A stretch of DNA of 42,172 nucleotides from a virus: positions 1 through 42,172 of IMG/VR virus record IMGVR_UViG_3300049893_000289; one strand, 5' to 3'. This document shows, piece by piece, positions 22,085 to 32,300 of this stretch. Position 1 is the first letter of the stretch, and every line of letters starts with the position of its first letter. A model generated the notes under the pieces. The model was not told where the DNA came from. It made no database searches and saw only the letters and a list, made by a program, of their open reading frames with translations. The position numbers and the translations under genes were made by a program.

Positions 22085-22540
22085 TTAATGTGTTATAGTA
22101 TATATAAGACTACTGAATAAAAATACGCCAATTCCTCCAAATATCCAATTATTTTTTCTAGCAGTATGAAGTTTATCTTGGGTATCAGCTAATGAATCCC
22201 TTGATGCTTCTAGGCTTACATGTAAAGCAGAGTTTTTATTGACGCACTCTGTTGTTCTTTCATTTGCCAAAGTGATTTGTTCACTAGCCTTCTTGATCTC
22301 GTACTCCTTATCAAGGATCCTGAGATTAAGGGTGTTGATGATTTCATCTTTGCGCTTAACGCTAGCTTTGACATAGTCATAGTCCACAATGATTTTGAGG
22401 AGTTGCTCCTCTTGCTTATCGGTAAAGAAGATCCCTTTAGTACCATCCCAGTTAATTCTTTGGGGTGTAAGTTGTCCATAGTTGGTCCCGTTGCTTATCA
22501 TCAGCAGTAGGGATAAGAGCAATAGTTTGATCGCGTTCAT
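22085..22540 (-). CDS. Coiled-coil envelope protein, spanin-like
   Basis: This 151-residue protein has an N-terminal signal-like segment (about 1-22, KLLLLSLLLMIS), a long helical, probably coiled-coil body (about 42-128) and a C-terminal membrane span (about 131-149, WIFGGIGVFLFSSLIYTI). No lipobox cysteine follows the signal, so it is not a classical outer-membrane spanin lipoprotein. Its 5' end overlaps the upstream TM/coiled-coil gene by 89 bases, the nested layout typical of Rz/Rz1 spanin pairs. It may join inner and outer membranes at lysis; an unusual unimolecular or paired spanin is the inference. Confidence 0.65.
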   Translation of the reverse strand: MNAIKLLLLSLLLMISNGTNYGQLTPQRINWDGTKGIFFTDKQEEQLLKIIVDYDYVKASVKRKDEIINTLNLRILDKEYEIKKASEQITLANERTTECVNKNSALHVSLEASRDSLADTQDKLHTARKNNWIFGGIGVFLFSSLIYTITH

Positions 22541-22817
22541 CTTTATCTTGTTTATCTTGTTGATTAATTACGTTAATCTGGTTAATTCTCTGAAGATCTA
22601 CAATCTTTAAACTGTCTTGTACAAGCTTAAACTTTAGAGAGTCTATTTCCATAGCATGTTTGGTATCTTTAGCAAAGGCTTTAGATTTTAAATCTTCTAT
22701 ATTAGCCTCCTTAACTTTTATTTTATACAAAAGTACAGCTATCCATATACCTATTGCTAATATACCTGCAAATACTAATATCTCAATTAGTAGATTCTTC
22801 TGTTTCCGGTTTGGCAT
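22452..22817 (-). CDS. Rz-like inner-membrane spanin candidate
   Basis: This 121-residue protein has a short basic N terminus (PNRKQKN), one membrane span (about 9-31, LLIEILVFAGILAIGIWIAV) and a periplasm-facing helical, coiled-coil domain (about 34-105, rich in K, D, Q), the topology of an i-spanin (Rz). It overlaps the holin gene upstream by 35 bases and the spanin-like partner downstream by 89 bases. In lysis, such proteins bring the outer membrane to the inner after the endolysin has cut the wall. Sequence homology to known spanins is not evident, as usual for the class. Confidence 0.65.
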   Translation of the reverse strand: MPNRKQKNLLIEILVFAGILAIGIWIAVLLYKIKVKEANIEDLKSKAFAKDTKHAMEIDSLKFKLVQDSLKIVDLQRINQINVINQQDKQDKDERDQTIALIPTADDKQRDQLWTTYTPKN

Positions 22818-23055
22818 TTTCTTCAGGTTTAGGTAAATTCATTTTTTGGGTAAATACTCCCTCAATCATAGTTCCTACAAATACTCCACCTCCTATAAAC
22901 ATAATAGTGTTATACATATACTCCGGGGTTTTATACTCTGAGAATGTAGCTATCCATGCTAAGGCTGACCCTGTTAAGATACAGTAAAGACCTACAAGTC
23001 TTTTAGAACTTTGGTCTCCGTCTTTACTTAGTATAGATAGTATCCACTTCTTCAT
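22783..23055 (-). CDS. Putative holin
   Basis: This 90-residue protein starts basic (MKKWILSILSKDGDQSSKR), has two membrane spans (about 20-39 and 46-68) and ends in a hydrophilic acidic tail (PKPEENAKPETEESTN). The size, topology and place directly after the endolysin gene (one-base overlap) fit a class II holin that opens or depolarises the inner membrane at lysis time. Function is inferred from context. Confidence 0.7.
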   Translation of the reverse strand: MKKWILSILSKDGDQSSKRLVGLYCILTGSALAWIATFSEYKTPEYMYNTIMFIGGGVFVGTMIEGVFTQKMNLPKPEENAKPETEESTN

Positions 23056-23600
23056 TAGAACTCTCTTAATAGGGTGTATGTAAAGTTAGTTAACCCTGAA
23101 TCTTTACAAGCTTGTATAAGACTGGCAAATTCTTTAGGGTTGTTTAGTACTTGACAACCAGCTGACCATTTCTCTATAAGACTTGAGATAGCATTAGGGT
23201 TAGCACGGTGTATGTTAATACCAAATAGACCGGTATCTTCTTTACCCTGCTCTTCTGCAGTCTCGTCTTTATCATTGTCTCTATATACTGTAACAGGCTT
23301 AGCTTGAACTAAAGCTTCATACTGCCCTTTGTGTTTACCTAGTTTCCAACTATCTACATATTGTCCAGGTTTAAGAACAGCTGTACCTTTAGGGTTCATC
23401 ATGTTTAGTAACCAGTGTCTTCCTGGATTTGTAGTACAAGAATATGGTGTAGTACCAGGACCATTTACCACATAGATTATATCATCAAACTTGTTATTGA
23501 TGTTATCTTTAGACCTAATACCAATCAAATGAAATTTAGGCCATGCATAACCTAGTCTAGCAAACTCTGCTTCTAGTTCTGTGTAAGAATATTTTTTCAT
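23055..23600 (-). CDS. Endolysin with L,D-transpeptidase-like catalytic motif
   Basis: The start at 23600 (MKKYSYTELEAEFARLGYAW) gives 181 residues; an upstream ATG at 23627 would add nine residues and overlap the giant gene. The catalytic signature is in the C-terminal half: GINIHRAN followed after a gap by KWSAGCQVL, a His ... S-x-G-C arrangement as in YkuD-type L,D-transpeptidases (catalytic Cys in SAGC). The N-terminal part (IGIRSKDN..., FDDIIYVVNGPG, CTTNPGRHWL) fits phage lysins of this kind. It probably cuts or remodels peptidoglycan. No signal peptide is seen, so it would rely on the holin downstream. Confidence 0.75.
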   Translation of the reverse strand: MKKYSYTELEAEFARLGYAWPKFHLIGIRSKDNINNKFDDIIYVVNGPGTTPYSCTTNPGRHWLLNMMNPKGTAVLKPGQYVDSWKLGKHKGQYEALVQAKPVTVYRDNDKDETAEEQGKEDTGLFGINIHRANPNAISSLIEKWSAGCQVLNNPKEFASLIQACKDSGLTNFTYTLLREF

Positions 23601-23617
23601 ATAGCGAATATAATTAA

Positions 23618-26600
23618 TTATCTCCAATTTTGTCCTTTAACCCAGTTAGTAATAGCCATATCTGGGGATAAAGTTTTACCTGTTAATCCTAGTGAGCGAG
23701 CTAAGTAAGTTAATACTTTAGAACCTTCGCCCCAATCTTCTCCTTTTTCTTGCATCCAGAAATAAGGTCCTTCACGTTGATCAAAGTATGCCTTAGAATC
23801 ATCTATTCCAAATAAACTGTTACCAGCATGTAATGCTAATCCACCGATAATCTTTTTATAGTTATCCCATGTATTATTCATAGATACAGACTCCATACTA
23901 AGTAAGTCGATATAGTTATCTGCGCCGTATCCTGGGATAGGTAACCACTGCATCTGTTCATTTTTTAATTGCATAGTTAAATAAAGAGCATGGTTTGTTA
24001 ACCAACCACCTAGTTTAAACGGCTCTTCATTATCACTTACTCCAAAAAATGGTAATGGGCCTGACCGCTCTCTTAGTTTTCTAAATTTATCTTCATCAGC
24101 GTCATCAAATCCAAATATTAAAGAGATAGCCATACTAAATGCTACTACGTAAGCTACGTCCATAATGGTTTTTAATACAGCTGCCTTTTCGCTATCTGAT
24201 ACAAATCTGGCGTATTCCCCTCTGGTTTTGATTGTTCTGCCAAAAGCTCTTAATGCCTCTACGTAATAACCCATAGCTACATCGCCTACTGCTGCGTCAA
24301 ACCTATATCTTGGGTCTCTCCATGAACCGCGGTATTGTACACGATTTAAGAACATACGTAGGAACCAGCGTTTGAATGCTATAGCAAATCGGAATGCTAC
24401 ATATCTATCTGCTTCTGCGTAGTCAAACTTAGCAAAAGAACCGGCTAGATTATTTGTAACACCCTGTACTTTATTTTTAAACTGTTTAAACTTACTTCCG
24501 CCTATACCCCATTCTGGATCTACCCCTTCCTTTAATCTAATCTGACCATCTACAGTTTCCCAAGCATCTATATAAGCTATACGTTTTGTAACACCATCTA
24601 TAGTTTGCTCTACGGATTTCTCATGGTTCATCATGGCGCCGAAGATGGATAATGTTGAATTTAATTCTGTCCATTTACGGAAGCTTGTCATCCAGCTTAA
24701 TCCTCCTAAGGCATCTTTAGTTAAAGATCTTGATCCATGTTCTACAAACTTATCTTGGAAGCGGCCTTGATATGCATCAAAGATTTCTACCAGCTGAGTA
24801 TTGTGAGACTTAGGTCCAAACTTATAAAGCTCTAAACTAATTTCCCAAGATACTTTATTAGACCATGCTACACCTTTTGCATAGTTAGCATGGTTAAAGT
24901 ATTTACCAGCAGCAGATTCAATTAATGTTTGTACTCTTAAGCCAAATGAGTTCTTTAATGCTGATGGAATATCCATAGCAAAGTATCCAAAAGCTGACGC
25001 AGACATAATGTTATCTGCTAGCTTATGAACCCATACGTTATCAGAGTCTGCTCCGATAACACCTTTGTTCATCTTACCCTCAAACTCTCTTTCTACAAAG
25101 TTGTCTATAGCTTTTTGTCTTACCGATTTTTCTCCTTTCTTAATAAGCTTAGCACCTCTCTCAAACATATTATTTATAGAATAATTAGAGAGCATGCTTT
25201 TACTTAAGCCTTTTACTTCACGCACTGTATTAGCAGGATCTGATAATACTGTTTGTAAAGCTCTGGCCATAGGATTCATTTCTATAAGAGCTCTTTGTTT
25301 TTCTGCAGATATCATGTATCTAAGCATTCCGTGAGAAAGATCTAAAGAAGTTTCCTCAATTGGAATATTTGAAAGACCTGTAATAGGTACTCCGGCAAAC
25401 TGATCATCAAACAAGTCCGTTTTAATCATCTCTTGACTAGTCTGGAAGTTGTAACCTCTGTCGTAGTCATCTGCTGATCCAACAAATAATGCCTTAATAC
25501 GTTTTACCCAACTGCTTATAGGATTTTCCATTTTACCCTCTCCGTCAAACATATTACGCTTAGCTTCATAACCACTACGCATAAATCTTGGGATGTCTAA
25601 GAATAACTTAGATGGGTTAGGATTTCCTTCTTGAAATTGTAAATGCCACTTCATTAAAGCAAGTAATGCTCTATGTAAAGTAGGGTCGTTTTTAGCTACA
25701 TCAAAATACTGTTGATTAACAAAACGCTTATCTTCTATGTCCAGTCTTGGTAACCATTGACCTTTGTTATCCATATTAGCTAGAGTTGGATCTCCCTTCT
25801 CTAATGCCTCTAACATAGTAACTGGTTTTGTTACGTACTCATCTTTTACGATTCTCTCATAATAGTTCATATTAGGTAAAGCAGGAATAGTTTCTTCTTC
25901 ACCACTAGAGTTAATAAACGTATGAGTTTCAAGGTACTCTGCAGATCTAGGTCTTGTTACACTCCAGGCTTTAACGCGTTCTATTTTAATATAAGCATCA
26001 CCTTCTTTAGTAAATGCTTTTTTCATAGTATGGTTTTTCTCAAACCAGGCTTTAAATTCTGGGCTCTGCTCACCTAAGAAATCTAAGAATTCTTCGTTAA
26101 GGATTTGACTAGCATTATCCTTATCTATGTCTTTAAATCCGAAACGAGACTCCATTTCATCTAGATCTACTAAGCTCATGTAGTTATTAACTACGTCTAA
26201 GTAATAATCTGTAGGAATTGACTGTTGTAAATCAGCAAGTTCATCATAGAGTTCATATAATCTTTTTTTATCTGCAGGAGATAATCCTTCCTTTTCTTTT
26301 TTTAATAGGAGTTCGTTTGCCTCAAATCTTTCTTCTGCAGTAACCTCTTCACCATTTTTAATTTTTGCAAAGTAGTTACTTAGTTTAGCATGTTCAATAG
26401 CTGTTAGACCAGAAGCTTTTGCAATGTCTTGCTTCATTATATCTATAAGCTCCTGAGATCTTTTAATTTCAGCAATGTTTTTAACATCCATAGCTGTAGC
26501 CTCTGGCTGCATGTCGTCATCCCTGTAAGGATTCATCAGCTGTGCTAGTTTCTCATACTGCTTAGCAATATCTAATTCTAGATCTGGATCTTTAGGTAGC

Positions 26601-29371
26601 TTAGCTGTAAGAGATTTGATTTCCTCAAGTATTTCTTTTTGTCTCTCGTAGAAACTATCTTTAATCTTGATGCGGGTATTCTCCAACATCCACTTATTTC
26701 TTAATTTAAGGAAATGAGCTGTACCCTTTTTAAATCCTCGACCAACTAAATATTCTTCATGAGCAGCAAGTGCGTTTCTAAATAGATCAGGAATAAGCTC
26801 TTCTCTATATAGTTCTCTAGATTTATTTCTAAACTCTCTAAGTCTTTCCGCAATAGCTACATCCTCTGGATTTTTTAATTGTCCAGTCACAGTATAGTTA
26901 CTATGAAGCTGTCTGTATTCTCTCCATAGAGTTTCTAGCTCTTCTGCAGCGTCTAGCCTTTCGGGAGTAGTTTGCACACCCATACCCGTTGTAAGGTTCT
27001 GGATTTTAGCAAGTATCTCATTTCTAGCAGCTTCTGCCTTAGCACCTATAGTATCATTATCTCCTTTTCTAAATATTTCGTATCTCTCATAATACTCTTT
27101 AGTATACGGCGCATGGAAATAAGTTCTTTCAAATCTCTGAAATTCTACTTTTAACTTAAGAACTTCAGTAGTATCTCCTGATTCTAGCGCTGCTTCTGTA
27201 GCTATTCTAATATCTTCACGCATCTTTTCCATTACAGAACGGTAGTCCTTAAATGGATTTAAGAATGTGTAAACTTCCTTTTCTTCAAATAACCCTGTGT
27301 CAGGATTTTTTCCTCCCTTCTTATCTCTAAATGTAGCTCTTTTTCCAAACTCTGCAGGATTAGATTGCTTATAACCAGCTGCCTCGAGCAAAGGTTTTAC
27401 TTCAGTTAAAAACTTGTTACCCTTATTCTGTGCAGTAGTAAATACATCTGTCATTTTATTTTTAACAAATGTGGCAAAACCAAATACTACTGGATCCTGG
27501 TTATAGATGTAACCTTCTAAGAATGAGTTAAGAGCATGTGCATCTCCTAACTTACCAGTCATTAAGTACTCTATCTTCTCGTCAGTTAGATATGCTCCAT
27601 CCTTATAGCTAATCATTTTTAAAGTCTCATAGCTATTCTTCTCTGCAGATGTAAGCGTTGTTCCAGAATCCATCTTAGCTTTAAGGCCTAAGAATGTTCT
27701 AAGAGGTTCTCCACTTAATCCCCAGTAATCTTTCTGGCGCATCTCAATAATATCCTGAGGTGCATTTCTTTTCTTTAAGTCATCCATAAGCTCGGCAAAT
27801 CTTTTATCTATTTGCTCGCGCATAGGACCGATTGTATCTTTAATAATTTCAGAGGTACCCGCCAAGTAAATTTTACTTGTGTGGTTTCTAGAAGTCATAA
27901 TCTCACTATTGATAGACCCTACTAATTCATATATAGGGTTATCGGTAGTAATGTTTCCTTCAGCTACTTCATTGTCTAACTTCTGTTGGAAATCATCTAA
28001 GAAGTTCTCCCAGTAATTAATTACGTTATTATAATAAAATACAGTGGCTACATTATCCTTTGAGTTAGGATCCTTAATAAGTTTAACTAACTCAGAGTTA
28101 AGACGGCGTACCATATATTTAGTACGTAGTAAACTATTTATAAATGCTTCGGTATGCTTCTTAGCAAACTCGGCATCTTTTCTTAGCTCAGCCATTTCAT
28201 TTGTAAGTACTTGACTTATATCTTGGTACGGCGCTAAGTTTTTATATATTTCTTGTAAGTCAGATCTTTGGAATGAGTCCTTTAGAATCTGCTTCATCCC
28301 CTCATAGTCCTTATTCTTTTCTAAAAGACGGATTTGTTTCTTAATCATCTCAAAGAAAAGGTTAGTGCTTTTCTGGAGTTCTCCTTGAGAGTAAGACTTC
28401 ATAGCTTCTACGTAGTCGTTAACTTCACTAATATAAGCTACTACATCCTCATCACTTACCTCACTTAAGTCTAACTGAAACTCTTTAAGCATTAACATGT
28501 CGGCAAGTTCAGCAATAGTAGTATCAGCATTAAGCTTTTCTACTTTTACTTTAGCTCCTTCTCTGTTTCCAAATAGCTGACGTAAGATCTGACGTAATGC
28601 AAATAAGAAGTTTTTAATAAAATTATTAAATGCTGAGTCTTCTCTTGTTTCTGCAGAATGAGTTAAAGCCATTACTAAAGCTTCCTCCATAATTACTGGA
28701 TCATTTTCAGCTAATTCAGGATATCCCTGTCTAGCCTGCTCCATTATTACAGTACCCCTTCCTGAACTCATCAACTCTTGAGTAAGTTTAGTGAAAAGCT
28801 TAGGATTGTTAATTCTTATAGACCTAACCAGCGGGTGAGCAAATTCGTGGAATACGGTTTTTTCTGTTACTAATTCGGGTAACATATAAACCTTACCACC
28901 AAAGAAGAAAGCAGCTTGCCCTCTCCAAGGGTTTTGAGAATTCTTTGTAATCTCTTGGGCTTCTTGCGGCGTAATAAATACTGCAGGTACATCTAAGTTT
29001 GTACTTAGTTTTTCTGCCAAAAGATTAACAGTAGACCTTGCTTTAGCTTTAGCTTGAGATATAGTATCTAGTTTTATAGGATTCTTTAAAACACGATACT
29101 CAGGGAAAGCGTTCATGTTATCCGCAAAGCCGCTAAGCTCTTCAGTCATTACCACTTGTCTTTTATCAGAGTTCATCCAGACATCATTGTCTTCTAGCAT
29201 TTGCTCAAACTCTTCTATAGTAGGGACTTGTGGAGCTTCTCCTAGCATTAATGAGCTATTCTTCATCATGTAGGCACGCATAACTTCTTTGCGTGATCTA
29301 GCTCCTAACCCTAGCTTTTCAGCATGCTGGATTAGTTCATCTAGTGTATTGGGTAGTGGGCAAGCGGTCAT
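23618..29371 (-). CDS. Giant virion-type protein with zincin motif (1,917 aa)
   Basis: Its ATG overlaps the stop of the larger giant gene (ATGA), so the two are translationally coupled. Near the N terminus, VFHEFAHPLVRS contains HEFAH (His175, Glu176, His179), a zinc-metallopeptidase HExxH motif. The centre (about 350-1150) is largely helical, with many charged coiled-coil-like stretches. Late in the chain, a hydrophobic segment (about 1732-1752, DVAYVVAFSMAISLIFGF) may insert in membrane. The C terminus is rich in W, G and Y. Giant proteins at this position in crAss-like phages are virion cargo delivered to the host; a protease active in maturation or ejection is the inference. No RNA polymerase motif was found in this chain. 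Confidence 0.75.
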   Translation of the reverse strand: MTACPLPNTLDELIQHAEKLGLGARSRKEVMRAYMMKNSSLMLGEAPQVPTIEEFEQMLEDNDVWMNSDKRQVVMTEELSGFADNMNAFPEYRVLKNPIKLDTISQAKAKARSTVNLLAEKLSTNLDVPAVFITPQEAQEITKNSQNPWRGQAAFFFGGKVYMLPELVTEKTVFHEFAHPLVRSIRINNPKLFTKLTQELMSSGRGTVIMEQARQGYPELAENDPVIMEEALVMALTHSAETREDSAFNNFIKNFLFALRQILRQLFGNREGAKVKVEKLNADTTIAELADMLMLKEFQLDLSEVSDEDVVAYISEVNDYVEAMKSYSQGELQKSTNLFFEMIKKQIRLLEKNKDYEGMKQILKDSFQRSDLQEIYKNLAPYQDISQVLTNEMAELRKDAEFAKKHTEAFINSLLRTKYMVRRLNSELVKLIKDPNSKDNVATVFYYNNVINYWENFLDDFQQKLDNEVAEGNITTDNPIYELVGSINSEIMTSRNHTSKIYLAGTSEIIKDTIGPMREQIDKRFAELMDDLKKRNAPQDIIEMRQKDYWGLSGEPLRTFLGLKAKMDSGTTLTSAEKNSYETLKMISYKDGAYLTDEKIEYLMTGKLGDAHALNSFLEGYIYNQDPVVFGFATFVKNKMTDVFTTAQNKGNKFLTEVKPLLEAAGYKQSNPAEFGKRATFRDKKGGKNPDTGLFEEKEVYTFLNPFKDYRSVMEKMREDIRIATEAALESGDTTEVLKLKVEFQRFERTYFHAPYTKEYYERYEIFRKGDNDTIGAKAEAARNEILAKIQNLTTGMGVQTTPERLDAAEELETLWREYRQLHSNYTVTGQLKNPEDVAIAERLREFRNKSRELYREELIPDLFRNALAAHEEYLVGRGFKKGTAHFLKLRNKWMLENTRIKIKDSFYERQKEILEEIKSLTAKLPKDPDLELDIAKQYEKLAQLMNPYRDDDMQPEATAMDVKNIAEIKRSQELIDIMKQDIAKASGLTAIEHAKLSNYFAKIKNGEEVTAEERFEANELLLKKEKEGLSPADKKRLYELYDELADLQQSIPTDYYLDVVNNYMSLVDLDEMESRFGFKDIDKDNASQILNEEFLDFLGEQSPEFKAWFEKNHTMKKAFTKEGDAYIKIERVKAWSVTRPRSAEYLETHTFINSSGEEETIPALPNMNYYERIVKDEYVTKPVTMLEALEKGDPTLANMDNKGQWLPRLDIEDKRFVNQQYFDVAKNDPTLHRALLALMKWHLQFQEGNPNPSKLFLDIPRFMRSGYEAKRNMFDGEGKMENPISSWVKRIKALFVGSADDYDRGYNFQTSQEMIKTDLFDDQFAGVPITGLSNIPIEETSLDLSHGMLRYMISAEKQRALIEMNPMARALQTVLSDPANTVREVKGLSKSMLSNYSINNMFERGAKLIKKGEKSVRQKAIDNFVEREFEGKMNKGVIGADSDNVWVHKLADNIMSASAFGYFAMDIPSALKNSFGLRVQTLIESAAGKYFNHANYAKGVAWSNKVSWEISLELYKFGPKSHNTQLVEIFDAYQGRFQDKFVEHGSRSLTKDALGGLSWMTSFRKWTELNSTLSIFGAMMNHEKSVEQTIDGVTKRIAYIDAWETVDGQIRLKEGVDPEWGIGGSKFKQFKNKVQGVTNNLAGSFAKFDYAEADRYVAFRFAIAFKRWFLRMFLNRVQYRGSWRDPRYRFDAAVGDVAMGYYVEALRAFGRTIKTRGEYARFVSDSEKAAVLKTIMDVAYVVAFSMAISLIFGFDDADEDKFRKLRERSGPLPFFGVSDNEEPFKLGGWLTNHALYLTMQLKNEQMQWLPIPGYGADNYIDLLSMESVSMNNTWDNYKKIIGGLALHAGNSLFGIDDSKAYFDQREGPYFWMQEKGEDWGEGSKVLTYLARSLGLTGKTLSPDMAITNWVKGQNWR

Positions 29372-32300
29372 TTCTTAGAAAAGCATTTTTTAATTTGTTC
29401 CAATATTTCGTCATCTGTGACAGGCTGAGTCTTTTGTATTTCTCTTCTTCCTTCCACATAATCTAAATAGTGGGGGTTTACATATCCAAAGTTACTAAAT
29501 AATTGTTGTGAAAGGTATAAGAAAGTATCTGGAGCCACAGGAGTACCGTCAAGTTTTTGACCTGTAGTTTCGTTATAACCAATCATATACTGGCCATATC
29601 CGTTAGCATCAAATACTAAAATTTTACCTTTTGCTTGAGCATCTAATAGTTGCGCTATAGCATTATCAATGTTCTTTTTATTTTCATCTATTGTCTCATC
29701 TGTAAGAGCATCTTTACCAAGTAGTTCTGTTTTATCAGCTTTGGTAGGACGAGCTCCTTTCTTTGTAGGGATGCCAATACCTAGTCCGGTTTCTCTCCAG
29801 ACAGTATTTGTTCCAGCAATATTTGTATCTAGAGTAGTAGTTTCATTATATACAGGAACAGCATTTGGGTAGTCTATTGCAAACAATTTTGCTGTTTCTT
29901 CTGTAAGTACTCCTTTAGCAGGCGCTCCCTTTTCTTTAGCGTAAGTAAAAGTTTTTACTCCAGACTTAACATCTTCCATTACGGCCATAGTGTCTAAAGT
30001 AAGTAGCTCTTCTTCAGTTTTAGCAGAAAGTTTAACCTGAGTGGTTCTACCTGCAACAACTTTTTGTTCTCCAAAAGATGAATTCCAATCTACTGAAGGA
30101 GGTGTACCTATGGTTGATCCAGAATAAGTGTAAGCAATATTGGTGGCTCTTGATAAAGCTACGTAGCGCATTTGATTTCTTTCTTCTACGTCCTTAGATA
30201 TATTAATAGAACCATAATCTACAAACACATTAGTGTAAGTAGCTCCTTGAGACTTGTGTATAGTATGAGCATATCCATAGTCTATACCCTTTTTAATCAC
30301 CGTTCTACCGCCAACTTTAACTGCACGACTGCTTATGAAAGATCGTATAAATGGATAATAGTATCTAGCCCACATCTCAGCACCACCTGCTTTAGACTTA
30401 GCTTGTATAGCTTCTACGGTTTGTGCTAACTGATCAAATATAGCGTCATCATTAGTTTTATCTACTATAAATATAGTTTCTTTTACTGATGTGTCTGTTA
30501 GATCTTGAACAGTTACGTTATAACCTGATACTGTTACAGGGTCAATACCTAAATCTGAAAGATTAGATCCTAATACTTTACTACTTACGTATTCTGAATC
30601 TACTATAACATAGTCTGCAGAATTGCTAATAGCATAAGAACCATCTTTCTTTTGATTAAAGTTATCATAGCCCATAAGAATTTCACCAGGAGTATACTCT
30701 TGAGAAAAACCTAATCCTTCTCTAATTGCAGCATTAAGGGTTGATACTGAAGAAGCACCGCTACCTTTTACTGGTTCGTTTATGTAGGTAATAGCTCTAA
30801 CAAAGTTTTTGTTTTTCTTAAAGTTATCAGACTTAAATGCGGCTATTAGATTTTTCATAAATTCTTTACCGCTATCTGTAAACGCTATACCCTCGTTTCC
30901 TGAAATATTTGACTCATGTGCAAACACTTCTGCAGTAGCCTGTAGATTAGAACGTAATGAATCTAGAATTGGTCCCAAAGGATTACCTGTAGCCTGACGT
31001 TCTACTTTAGTTAACTCTGAATAGTTATCTATAGTTTCAAATACAGGTGAATTCTTTTTAGATGTAACTTCTACACCATCTTTAGTTTCTTCAACAGGTT
31101 TAATCTGAGCAGGATCACCAATGAATAAGATCTTAACGCCTTCATCTTGTGCAAATCTTTTAATGTATTTAAATAAGCTGTCCCCAATAAATGATGACTC
31201 ATCTATTACCAAAATATCGGGAACTATCAGTTTATCCTTATCCCCTTGAATCATGTTTAACTTACTTAGATCTAGGGGTTTAGAAATATCAATATTAGGT
31301 TTAAGATTTAAAGCCTTATGTATAGTGCTAACTTTTCTTTGGATAGCATTTCTAATTACACCTTTTGCTTTATGTGTAGTAGCTGTTACTTCTACTTTCT
31401 TACCTATAGCATCTAAATAGTTCAAAAGAATTTTAGTAATGCTGGTTTTACCTGTGCCTGCATAACCCATAAGGGTATACATGTTATCGACCTCTTCAGC
31501 ATCATAATCGTACTCATCAGTTAAAAACTTTGCAATTTTATCTAGTGCTTCAATCTGCTGATCGTTAGGTTGGAAGTTAATGCCTAATTCATCTAAGTTA
31601 ACACTTACACCATTAACATTAACTACACGAGCATTTACTTCTTCTTGGTCTACAGCGTCTACTGTTTCTACTTCTTCAGCAAGATTGATTAATTTCTTTT
31701 GCTTAGGATCAGTTGGAGTGCTTAAAACTTTACCAATTAAGAAGTTCTTAAACTTACTCTTTAAATAATTTCCTTTATCGTACTGCTCTTTAAACTTAGT
31801 GAAGTATCTACCAAGAGTATGGTACTTTTCATCAGTAGTAGAATCAAGGTATTCGTTAACTCCTTTTTCTAGTAATGGTACTGTTACTGACGGAGGCATA
31901 GCTCTTAATAAGCTGTAGGTACTCTTAGTATCTCCGGCAGATTGTAACATTGCAAAGATTGGAAGCTTTTGGAATAGCTCAGAAATCTTTCTATTTTCCT
32001 CACCATTCTCTACTTTCTGAACGCTAGGGTTCATTAAGTCTAGTAAGTTCTCGTGGTATATATTAAGATCACTAGCTGTATAAAGAGTGTTAGAGAACTT
32101 AAGATTAGTCATATCTGAAGAACCGTACTTTCTTGTAAAGGACTCAAGGTTATTCAGTATTGCATAAGTATTAAATAGCTGCGGATACTTTGCTTTAAGC
32201 TGAAGTATCTGTTTACCATATGCCTTTTCACCAAAGAACATATAGCCTGGGATATTTAAATTGCCTAAAGCTTTATCTCTAAGTACAGACTCGTATGATT

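Noticed and set aside
22216-22479. Minus-strand frame of 87 codons in another phase
   Set aside because: It lies inside the spanin-like coiled-coil gene with no matching spacing, and its composition is Ser/Lys-rich as expected of an off-frame reading.
23600-23627. Longer endolysin start at 23627
   Set aside because: It would overlap the giant gene's stop and adds a nine-residue leader; starting at 23600 gives the N terminus expected of this lysin type, although the longer form cannot be excluded.
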